Under the pieces are notes generated by a model. The model was given only the letters and a program-made list of their open reading frames with translations, did no database searches and was not told where the DNA came from. A DNA stretch of 64,000 nucleotides from Vermamoeba vermiformis (Eukaryota; Tubulinea; Echinamoebida): positions 558,001 to 622,000 of the forward strand of contig JBEWZL010000260.1 of assembly GCA_045837725.1 (NCBI GenBank), read 5' to 3'. Below are positions 38,842 to 49,462 of the stretch, in pieces (positions within the stretch are counted from its first letter, which is position 1; every line of letters starts with the position of its first letter). The translations under genes were made by a program, and so were the position numbers.

Positions 38842-41800
38842 ATGCAGCGAGGCAAGTCAATATTTAATCAGCCGAATTGGGCCGCGACAACCACTGCAGA
38901 TCAGCCCCAGCCACACCACCAGACCATGTCTCGCGCACCCACCACCGCCGCACGCACTAGTCCTCACGCTGTGCCCGTGCAAACACCTGTCGCGCGCACG
39001 AGTCCTGCAGTGTACCAGCCCCAAGCACACGTGTCGCACAATCAACCAGGGCCTGTAACCACCGCTGCACCGCCCAAACGTCAACTGCCGCAGCGCAACA
39101 CGACGTCATTCCCGTACAGTGTGGGGGCCAAGCTGAGTGCTCCGAAGGGTCCTGCACCGCAAGTGACACCTGTCACTCACGCACCACCGCCACAAGTCAA
39201 AGGTCCACCTGTCGCTAATGGACCTCCACAACATGCAAATCACGTGCCACCGCGTGTCAATCCCCCGCCACAACAGCAAGTGACACCTGTCAATCCCGCA
39301 CCACCACCGCAAGTCAAAGGGCCACCGCTCAACACACACGCTCAACCAGGGCTTAATCAACCGGCCAATCAGCCCCCACCGTCCTACCCACAGCAGCTGT
39401 CACACGGCAAAGTGCCACCGCCACAACAAGCAAAGTCCGCTGCTGGTCACGTGACTGGCCCCGCACCGCGCACTGGACCTCCGCAACAGCCGCCGTATCA
39501 CATTGTGCACAACTACTCCACCAATCAGAGTGCGGTACCTCCGACCAATCAATCAGGGCCAAAACTACCCCTTGCCCCGCGAGCACAGGTCAATCAACCA
39601 GGGCCCAATCAACCAGGGCTCAATCAACCAGGGCCCAATCCTCCTCGTCCCTCACACGCTCCACCTCAGTCAGTGCAGCCAAAAACAGCCCCGCGTCCTG
39701 TCCCTGCCAATTTATCTCGTTCAGCACCGAGTGTGACACCTGTCAATCGAGCACCTCCACCACAGCCCCAACCACCTCCACCGACCACTTTGCACCGCTC
39801 AGCCCCCGTGAAGCCGAATGAGAGTGATGCGAGTGCGCTGGACCAAGACACGGTGTGGGCGCTGAACACGTTGAATCAGTTTGACCCGACTGAGTTGTCC
39901 ATCTATCAGCCCACACCTGCCACTGCTCACAAGTCTGGCGACAGTGCGCCGGGTGCATCGAGTGCGGAGGTGGTGGAGCCAGTGCCGGTCAGCGAGGCTC
40001 AGTCGCTGTTCAACGACGGGGACAGCTCGTTTGACATTGAACTCGCCAAGTTTGCAGATCTGTTGGACGACAATGGCGTGGTGATGCCGAGCAATGCTAA
40101 CAACAACACAACTGCGACCAAGAGTGTGGTCAGTGGCACTTCTCATGGTGTGCAGAGCAAACAAGACGTGCTCGAGCTGCAGCAACAGAATCAGCGTCTG
40201 AGTGCCGAGATTGATTCGCTGAAACACAACTTGACCGCTGCTGAACAAGATCGACGCCTGGCCACCAATGAACTCGCTGCAGTGAAGAAGAAGCTGCAGA
40301 GTGTAAGTAGTACGTGATGTCATGCAGCAACTAATCACGATTCAGCGCGAAGATGAGTGCGCGCGTCTGAACGAGCAAGTGAAGCAGAAAGACAAAGAGA
40401 TAGAACGCCTCAAAGCAGTCACCACGAGTGATGCACAGCGCGAGGTGCAGAAGTTGATGCGCCAACTGACCACCAAACAGCGTGAGGCTGAGGGACTGCG
40501 CAGCGATCTCAACTTCAAAGAGAAGGAGATTGTTGAAGCACACGCCCTCAAGCAGACCATGGACAAGGAGCTCAGCGAATATCGACTGCAGATCAGCAAG
40601 CTCAAGCAAGAGCTCACCAGTGCCAACAAGAGCATCATGGAGCTCAAGCGCAGTCACGACAAGTTGCAGGCCTCCACTGAAGTCACGCGCGGCATGAAGC
40701 GAGAGCGCGAGGACAAGACGTCCAGCGACGAACCTCCGAGCAAACTGGCCAAGACGAGCAACAACAATCGCTTCACGAACACCACGCACAGTGTGTTGCA
40801 CGACAGTGGCCAGTATTTGACGAACAAACTCGTGTCGGTCAGCAACATTCTCTTCGCACTGCCCAGCACACTGCGCGACGATGCATTGCTCAATGCAGTG
40901 AACAGCAGCAATCCGCGCCGCCTGTCAGACACACTCGACGAGCTGTGCACCAAGCTCGAGAACAAGACGCGCGAGTGTTTGTTGGGCCACACTTCGGTTG
41001 AGACTCTGATGCAAGTGCTCGAAGAGATCGTCTTGTTCAAACACGTGGCGGTACGTAGTGTTATGATTGACACCTGTCATACTGAACTTTGACTGACACG
41101 TGTCACATATCACTAGCTCGGTGGATTTGTGAAGGTCCTCGAAGTGTTGATCACCATCCTCGCTACCAGCAAAGAGTGTCGCTTGATGGTGCTCAACAAG
41201 CAGAAGAAGAGCGATCGATCGGCACTGTTGACAGTAGCGCTAGTGCCCTCCGCGAACAATGCCCTGGCGCAGACTCAGAACCCGCGCATCAGCATCACTT
41301 CAGCGGGCAAGACAGTGGCTACCGCACCGAGTGTCAGTGCTGCTCAGCCTGCGAGTCCAGGGCCCCACTCGCGTCTGATCGAGGTGCTCATTGATCACTT
41401 GAAGAGCTTTGTAGACCTCGTCGCGCAACAGCAAGAGAAGAACGAGCAGCAGAGCAGTGCGATCATCAAGCTGCTGAGTGTGTTCAACATCCTCAGCTGG
41501 GACTGCGAGCACAACGATCTCGTGCAGTTCAGAGCACTGCTGATGACAGGTGTCATGGAGTCGTTGCTCAACACGAAGCGATTCTGTCATCAGATCAACG
41601 CACTCGCGCTCAGTCTGCTCAAGGCCATGCTGTCCAGTACGTACTCCGTGGTTCTATCAATGCAGCACTAATCCACTCTGCAGACAAGTCGCTCTTCGAG
41701 TACGCGCGCTCAAACTTGTTGCAGCACGTCAACAGCAACAGCAGCACCATCTCACCGCACACGGGCACACTGCTCGAGCGCATCGTGGTGTTAGTGTCCA

Positions 41801-42605
41801 AAGATCAGGCCTGCGACTATTGGGTGCGTGTCGAGTCCTAGTGTGCGCGAGTGTAACTGACCGATGTTCTATTTTTAGCCGCGTGTTGTGCGTCAAACAG
41901 CAGTGGAGTTGTTGTCCTTCATCGCTGCATATTACGACGAGGGTCTCGATGTGCTGCTGAACATAGTGAATGTGACCGATGAGCTCAAAGACAAGTCGAT
42001 CGATCAGAGTGTCTATTTGAACCGCGACGGCAACAACAACAATAATTCCGTCGATCTCTCCATTGATCTCAACATGTCAGTCGTTGACAGGGCACAGCGC
42101 AGTCGGCTGTTGATCGATCCCAACAAGACCACAGCCTTCCTGTCGCGACTAGTGCTCATCTTGTTCCACGAGTTCAACGCGCTGTACGAGAGTTATCACT
42201 GCCATTCTTCGCCGCACAGTGCCGCGACTGACACGGCGGATGACACGATATTTGGCGAGCCTCAGCGGTACGTTACAGCTGACAGTTACAATTGTCTGGC
42301 GACTAACATTGTGTTCGATGACTAGCAAGGAGCTGATCAAAGAGATCATCGAGCTGTTGTTGCGCATCAGCGGCAAGTTGAATTTGAAGAGTCAATTGAG
42401 CTCAGTACAACACCAACTCGTCAGTGTATTGACCAAGTAAGTGCTCAACATGTAACTTGACCGAGGCAAGTGACTAATCATAGTGAACAGGATCATACAA
42501 AGAGATATTCCGAAAGAGCTGGATCTGGTGGCTGATCAGGCCCAGATGTTGAAGGCCTTGTTATGGGACTACGATGACCTCTCGCAAGTCAAGTCTCAGT
42601 TGTAA
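38842..42605 (+). CDS. Pro-rich, coiled-coil and helical-repeat protein with ATRIP-like layout
   Basis: Exon 1 is 38842-40302, exon 2 starts at 40346, and five more follow to the stop 42603-42605; about 1100 residues. Residues 1-330 are Pro/Gln-rich with near repeats (QVKGPPVANGPP, QVKGPPLNTHAQP; NQPGPNQPGLNQPGPN). An acidic patch follows (DSSFDIELAKFADLLDD), then a coiled coil (LQQQNQRLSAEIDSLKHNLT, KQKDKEIERLKAV). The C-terminal half is helical, ARM/HEAT-like (LVSVSNILFALPSTLRD, GFVKVLEVLITILATSKECR, LLSVFNILSWDCEHND). Acidic patch, KDxEIxxL coiled coil and helical repeats is the layout of ATRIP, which brings ATR to RPA-coated DNA. No decisive motif is seen, so this is tentative. Three TGACACCTGTCA copies encode VTPV within the Pro-rich part. 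Confidence 0.7.
39592..39648 (+). repeat. Short tandem repeat in coding sequence
   Basis: Three to four units of 15 bases (CAATCAACCAGGGCC with small changes) encode N-Q-P-G-P/L repeats inside the Pro-rich start of the ATRIP-like protein. Confidence 0.8.
41068..41105. repeat. Pair of TGACAC(C/G)TGTCA palindromes in one intron
   Basis: TGACACCTGTCA at 41068-41079 and TGACACGTGTCA at 41094-41105, 14 bases apart, in the intron of the ATRIP-like gene, shortly before the acceptor. They belong to a set of 14 exact copies in this window. Confidence 0.85.
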
Positions 42606-42677
42606 ATTGTTCTATTGTAAATGTACATAAATCACACAGAGTTCGAACTACTATTTACATCCCTTATGATACATTGA

Positions 42678-45600
42678 CTACGAGTCCGAGGACTGCTCTT
42701 CACTGTGCTTCTGATTGTCGTCCTCTACTACAACTACATCGTCTTTGGTACTGTGCTCACTGCTCTGCTCTGCACTCGCTTCCTCTTTGTCAAACTCGAG
42801 ATCCAAGTCCTCGCTCACTTCACCAGGCTTCAACTTCTCTTTGACTTTAAACACTTCAATGTCGGCCCCTGCGCGTGTCAGCACATCGATCCACACCTTC
42901 TGCTTGTCGCTCAACTTGTCGCGCGGGCCTTTCACTTCGACAAACTTGGCGCGTGAGGGTCCTGCCTGCCACAGAATCAGATCTGGCAGTCCCGAACCAC
43001 TGCGCGAATAATCGCGTGCAAATCGATTGAATATCGCGGACAGTACTGCACCTCCCACACAGTGCGCGATAGTCACGAGTTCTGACAGCTCCCAGTGCTT
43101 CCAATTCAGCCCGCGACACAACGTGCCTAATCGTGGTATTAATACAGAGCTAACCAGTGTCCCCTCAATACACACCATTGTACGCGTTCCAAGCGTGAGT
43201 GAGCAGATCTCGGACTGGCGACGAGTAGAGCGAGTGATCAGCGCTCTCTTCATCGCTGCTCGTGCCGTGTTCAATGAGGGACAAGCGCTCTTCAATCACA
43301 TCGCTGCGATTGTAGTAGAACGCTTCGGTGTTCAAGTCCAGTGGAGCATCTGTTCGCTGTTAGTACACATACAGCTTCATCAGAGGGCAAATACCTTGAT
43401 AGGGCGTTTGAAATACAAAGGGCACATCAGCGCTGTAAATAATGTCCCAGAACAGCAGCGTGAACAGTGCGCGGAATACTTCGCCTTCGCTGTGCATGCC
43501 GTGCCAGCCACCTTTCAGTTTGTAGAACTGCAGCGCGAGTTCCTGTAAAAGATTGGTAAGTAATTGACAGAAATCTGAAGCTAAACAGTACCTCGACACC
43601 ACACGGCGCGCCATTGTAGCCCACGAATGCAGACTTGCGGCCAGACACTCCACCAGGGCGCGTTGAGCCCTGCACGAGCACTGAGCGCGGTGCTTTGAGG
43701 GACAACACCACGCTGTCTGCTGCAGGTCCAGACCAGTTGTGTTTGCTCTTGCCCAGTCTCACTAGTCGCTGTTCAAGTGTCAAACGACAAGCACGTGACA
43801 GCGCTCTGTCACCGAGACCTTTTTGACACGTGTCAAATGCTTTCTTTTTGTTGTTCGTGTGTTCCAAATTGAGCGCCAGTCTGTTCCACCAATGCCCTCG
43901 TTTGTGCGGCACATAAGGCAGTGCTAACAACAGCTCCAAGTACTTGATGGCAGTTTTGTAGTCGCGAAGTCGTTCATGAAGCGAGACACCCACGTGTACC
44001 TAGCAGCAAGCGTTGTTAAATGATGGGTAGTAAATAATAAACACAATCGTGTACCATAGCAGCGTAGATCCAACCAGCGGTGAATCGGCGCAAGAACAAT
44101 GTTGGACCGAGGTCTGGTGCGACACTCGCAGCGTGTTGTTCATCGGACTGTTCTTGTTTCACCTTCTCTGGCTTGACTTTGCTCTTCTTCGTCTTGTCTT
44201 CCTTGGTCTTGGTCTCTTTCTTCACTTTCTTTTGCTTCTCTTTGACGGGAGAGGACGCACGAGATGAAGCACGTGAAGAGGCACGTGATGTGTCATCGAG
44301 ATCAATGACTTCAATCTCGTGCGGTTGAAAGTGACTGACCTCCGCTTGCAAGGCCTCCACTGCTATGTCGAGCAGCGCTTTGACTTGCGCGAGAGTCGCA
44401 TCGTCGTACTTGCCATTTTTGGCATGCTGTTTGGTGCCTGGTCCATCGCCAAAGCTGAGTGAACTCATCTCAATGCTCTCACCAGTCTCTTTGCCCATCA
44501 ATGCTGTCATTTGTTGTGCGAGTTCGAGTGCTGCTTCGTACTTCAAGAGGTGATCACGTGATGCAAACACCGAGCAGGGCGTGTATGTCTTCCAATTCAC
44601 AAACTGATTCGCGATCAATGTCGACTGAGGCACCACATTGGTCGTACTATTAGTGTTGTTGGTGTCACTATCAGCAACTGCGGACTCATTCGTGGTGATA
44701 TTCGTGTTGGCATTCGTATTAAGATTCGTGTTGTTGTCCTCGTGCTTGGTGATGTAGATCGGATATTTCACTTTGCCGAAATTGACTAAGAAGATTGTCG
44801 TGGCATCTTCATTGCGATTCAAAAAGAACAATCGATGTGCCCTTTGGAACACGTGTTTGGACTCTTCGGTGAGTCTGCAGATTCTGTTAGTCTACAATTG
44901 CAGATATTTCACCGAACTTACTTCAAGCAGGGTCCAGTGAGAGCGATGATCTGACGCATCCAGTGGTCCACGCGCGATGTGGTCGGTGAGGTCATGTAGC
45001 TGAACAGCGTCGATTGCGACTTGACTTTAAGTGAGCTCTCGAGTGCTGCCAACAGCTCGTCTTTGCGTTTGACTTTTTGTTGACCGGCAGTGTGACTCTT
45101 CAACAGCTGTGCGAGCTGAGCTGTGGTCAACATGCTCGCCAAGTCAATGACATCTGATTCACTGAACGACTTTGACGCGCCATCAATGGACACAGCAAGA
45201 CCACGTGCCTGCATCTCGTTGCGCGGAGATACAATGTCGGGAATTTCACGATAAGTAGTCTCGAGTTTGGTCTCTTGGAACCAAGGGCCCTTGCGATAAA
45301 ACAGTCGAATGTAGAGTCGCTGCGTGTGTTCAGGCGCGGTCTTGAGTGCATTGATCACCTGCCACTCCTGCTCGTTGAAGAGATGTTTGTCCTTGTCGAG
45401 CACTGTGTCCAGGATCAAAAAGAAGTTGCGCATGTAATAGGACGGCAGTGACTTGTGCGAGCCATTGCTGGCCAGTGTGTCAGTCGAGCCATTCAATTGG
45501 CCCGCGCTGTCAGTGTCTGGCAGTGATGACTGGCGCGCAAAGTGCTCTTGGTTGTCACTCTCGTCGTAGTTGAGTTCTTGCGTCTGTTCGAGTGCTTGAT

Positions 45601-46138
45601 CTTCAAGGACACCGTTCATGGCACTGTCACTCAGCAATATCTCGGCAATGATTGTTATATTCATTGTTTGTGTGGGACGAAATGTCATCGTTATTATGTT
45701 ATTATTGTTGGTAATTGGTGTCAGGTCTGCAGCTTTCACTTCGGAGGTTGAGCGCGACAGTTTTTCGTTGGTGTTTTTGATACTAACACCGCTCGATTCA
45801 CGACTGAGAGGTGTATTGTTCTGGTCACTCTCTTCATCGCTGTCTATGATCGTAATGACGCTGTCAAAATTGAGCTGTTTTTGTACGACAATTTGCTGGA
45901 AGGAACTGTCCTCTGCTTTGTCATTAGTGTTGCTCAAATTCGAAGATGATTTTGCTAGCGGTGAAAAGTATGATAATATCGAGGTCCTAGCGCTGCTTTT
46001 TTCGGCACTCACAACGCGTCGCTTCTTAGTGGCACTGGATCCAGAAGAACTTCGCAAGTCTGTGTCTGAAGCTCGTCGCTTATTTTTGCCTTTGCTCGCT
46101 CCGGACACTTCCCTTTGTAGTGAGTGAAGTCCGTTCAT
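42678..46138 (-). CDS. FAN1: FAN1 structure-specific nuclease
   Basis: Several exons give about 1000 residues. The start ATG 46138 (MNGLHSLQREVSG) follows a likely 5'UTR intron. N-terminus: basic, then SILSYFSPLAK, which resembles a PCNA-binding motif. I see no UBZ zinc finger. The core matches FAN1: LPSYYMRNFFLILDTVLDKD, QRLYIRLFYRKGPWFQETKL, SAP-like LAQLLKSHTAGQQKVKRKDE, FFLNRNEDATTIFLVNFGKV, LQRALNLEH-type WWNRLALNLEHTNN, DNTEAFYYNRSDVIEERL-type segment, and the VRR-NUC domain GSGLPDLILWQAGPSRAKFV, EVKGPRDKLSDKQKVWIDVL. The PD-x(n)-EVK catalytic residues are intact. It processes crosslinks and flaps. The acidic C-terminal tail after the nuclease is extra. It is tail-to-tail with the ATRIP-like gene, 72 bases apart. 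Confidence 0.92.
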
Positions 46139-46516
46139 CTTTCTCTGGAAAAGGGAATTATTCTGTAAAAAAATTAGAAAAAATTCACAGATCCGGGATC
46201 TGAGCCCGATGAAATTAAAATAACGCGTAATTACGCATTTTAAAATTATTTGCACCAATTCTTACATTGATCAACCGACAATAATTTCCGAGAAATAATC
46301 TGTTATGTGATAATACAACAGATCGCAACAACCTCAACATGTTGCTGTTCTGAGGTGTTGTTATGACAAAATTTTTACTTACTGACACGCAATAATACTC
46401 ATCTCTTGTCTCCGTGTAGCATCACGAGGTGCAACAAAAAAACGCCAAATTTCCCTTCGTATCATGATTTTATGATCGGATAAATAAAACTTTAATTATA
46501 ATACATCTACTACACA
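46139..46516. other. Intergenic region upstream of FAN1
   Basis: AT-rich spacer between the FAN1 start and the 3' end of the kinase gene. A TTTTTTTACAG at about 46163-46173 on the minus strand looks like an acceptor for a non-coding 5' exon of FAN1. No coding frame seen. Confidence 0.4.
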
Positions 46517-49002
46517 TCAACTCTTTTCATTGTCAGGTTTTAGCGTGCCTGAATCACCGCGCGGTGTCGGGAAAAAATCATACGCCGGATCATGTCCAAC
46601 GGTGCTGCTGTTAGCAGAGGTGTTGATCTTGCGCGCCTTTTCGGGCTTAATTGGTGTGAGATTGTGCTGCTGCATCTTCAGCTTCTGATTGAGCTCGTTC
46701 TGGAATTCATTCACGTAATTGCTGAGCTGTTTCATCGACTCTTCGAGATCTACATCGTACGTCGAGGTCTTGCTGTTCGACTCCATCAGCTTTGACATGG
46801 CATCCTAGATAATACATTAGCATGTGTAGTGAGGATAGTGCGATCGTACGTACCACGTCACTAAATGCTTGCTCAAACTTGGCTGAAGTTATTTCCTCAT
46901 TTGGATACACGAACCTATTATTATAGCTTAGTGTTTGTTCGCTAACAGCCCCTGACAATGAACGTACTTCAATATATCGAGGTTACTCTTTGACAGCATG
47001 TCTTGGATCGAGTTGTCTAACCACCACCGTTAACATCAATGAGGACTACGAAGACTATTGAACTTACACTTGATGTTGCCGAGCACGAAGCCGTTCTTGT
47101 CGTCCACTTGCACCAACAAGTGCGTGGGTCGCGAGTTGTGATAGCACGTGATGACCAAACAGCCTGGCTTCGTCGTTGAGAATCGCATCACAAATGTGTC
47201 TTCGCGCTTCAAATCAACGATCCACTTGGTGGCCAAACTATTGCCAATGAATCCGTGAATGAATCTGGATACACGCTCGTTAGTCAAGAGTTCGCTGAGT
47301 GCATTGTTGTAACAAACCCGTCGCGATAGAGCGGCATCACACCAGGGTGTCGAATGAGATGTTCGGTGGGCCAGTACCACGCCCAGAACTCGCAGAACTC
47401 GGGCAATGTGATCGCTGACTCCAATTCAACACCGATGACTGAGCTGAAGAACTCGAGCTCTTTTTGATCGAGTCCGCGGCCTGCTTTAGCTTTCAAGTGC
47501 TGCGATATGTCGTCTGTGATCGCTTTGAATGGCACTTTGATGTTTTTGAACTCGTAGTCGAATCGCTGTGTGTATTATTAGTACAGCCAATTAAATATCT
47601 AATTATATCTCCTTACCCCTGTAGCATGACGCATCCAGAATTTGTAGCCCTTAGTGAATATCGGTGTTGAGGTTTGATTCAAATACGACTTGAGCTTCTT
47701 GCGCACATAGGCATCGAAATCTTGCATAGAATTGTGCAGTTTGAGCAGTTCATCAGTAATATAACTTGTTTTTGGTCGTAGAGTTGGCTCATAATTGACA
47801 CATTCACCGGCGAGTTTGAAGAACGGTGGCGGACATTGATCGAGCTGTGCTTTGAATTGTTTGCTGATTTCATGCGTCAATAATGTCAGTTACTACGAGG
47901 ATTACTGCTTACCGCAACAGCTCTGGATCCACCAAGAAGATGAGTTCTTTCTTAGATTTTTGATAAGTCATCGCTAGTCGAATGTCTTCACCGTCCCCTG
48001 CAACAATGCGTCAGATCTGCATGTGACAAATGAGTTATTGCGTACCTCGAATAATAAGCTCTAACAATAATACACCAAAGCTGAATACATCAGCGGACTG
48101 ATCGTAGTGCAATGTGCTCACTTCAGGCGCTTTCCACCAACACGTGCCCACTTCAGACATGGGCTTGCCGTCCTTGGTGAACAGTCGTGACAAGCCAAAG
48201 TCACTCACTTTGCATCGCCCAAAGCCGTCTTCTGTTGACTCGCTCGGCTCGACCTGTACACCGGTTATCAAGTGAAATTTAATTGTGAATTGGCTGAGTC
48301 CTACCAAGATATTTTCACTCTTCAAGTCGCGGTGAATGCAGTTCTTATTGTGCAAATAGAGCATCGCGACAGCAATGTCCACTGCCATGCGAATGCGACT
48401 GCCCCACGAGAGCTCAATGTTCTGGTCCATTAATATCTTGCACAGACTGCCACCGCGCACAAATTCAACGACCAAAAAGTAGTCATCCTCTGTTTCACTG
48501 ACTCCCATAAATAATACAATGTTTGGGTGCCGTAGACTCCTGTTAAAGAGGTCAATATGGGTACAACACCGAAATATAAATTTTAATTTTGGGTGGAATT
48601 ATATTTTTTCGATAAGTAGCTCACTCTTACTTTAGCATTTTTACTTCATGTTCAAATTCGCCGTTTTTTGAAAATTTTTTCGGAATTTTTTTGATCGCCA
48701 CTTGTAATCCACTGTAAGTTCCTTTGAACACTCTACCAAACGTGCCTATATAAAATATTGATTAGTGGTGTATTAAATTGGCTGATTATAATAATTTAAA
48801 TTTGTAAAGAGCAGATCTTCAAAAAAAACGGCGTTGAGAAATTCGGAATAAATATCCGTCTAAAAAGCCGAAACTGCTACAATTAATTAGTGCATTGCTA
48901 AATATAATTACCATGACCAATTTCGGGGCCGATAGTAATATTATTAATTGGGATGCTGTAGTCTTCAGGAATGGCCTCTAAATCGTCAGGTCCGTCAGCC
49001 AT
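46517..49002 (-). CDS. Shk-like protein kinase: TKL kinase domain with C-terminal SH2
   Basis: About nine exons from ATG 49002 (MADGPDDLEAIPEDYSIPIN). The kinase domain: IGPEIGHGTFGRVFKGTYSG, VAIKKIPKKF, RHPNIVLFMGVSE, CIHRDLKSENILVG, VSDFGLSRLF, CWWKAPEVSTLHYDQSADVF, SFGVLLLELI. All catalytic residues are present. A long linker follows (ELEFFSSVIGVELESAITLP, EFCEFWAWYWPTEHLIRHPG), then an SH2 domain: FIHGFIGNSLATKWIVDL, with FVMRFSTTKPGCLVI carrying the phosphotyrosine-binding Arg. A C-terminal coiled coil (QLSNYVNEFQNELNQKLKMQ) completes it. This order is that of the Dictyostelium SHK kinases, which points to an amoebozoan or relative. Dual-specific or Ser/Thr activity is likely from the family; a target is unknown. 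Confidence 0.88.
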
Positions 49003-49462
49003 TCTCGTAAATAATCAGCCAATATTATAATTATGCAAATAGCACTCGAGTGGTAGTGCTCGTGGTTGGTAATTAGATAAACACAAAAATGGTCGGCTGT
49101 AAATTTCGTTAGGGAGATTACACAAGATTTTCATCTGGCTCCACGACTCAAGTAACTAATGAACATAACATGTGTTTTATTAAATGGGCATCTGCAAACC
49201 GTTGTTAATTGTTGCTTCTTACGCCACTTCGACTTCGACTAAGAGCGGGTTTATAGTTTGATTCTTCGGGTCGTACGTACTTGAATCTTGATCACTTAAT
49301 TGTCGCTAGTGTTCTGCAGCGCAAAGATTCTGCATCTTAGGTCAGGGAACTGATTTGTTGTCGAAACGAAATGAATCGTAGGTTTTGTTATCTTTGAACG
49401 AACAATACGCACACCATTATGCGAGTGATGAATTAGCCAGGTCATTTAAAAGAACGCATGAC
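49003..49462. other. Divergent promoter region
   Basis: It lies between the kinase start (minus) and the myotubularin start (plus). No coding frame or repeat is convincing. Both promoters should be here. Confidence 0.4.
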
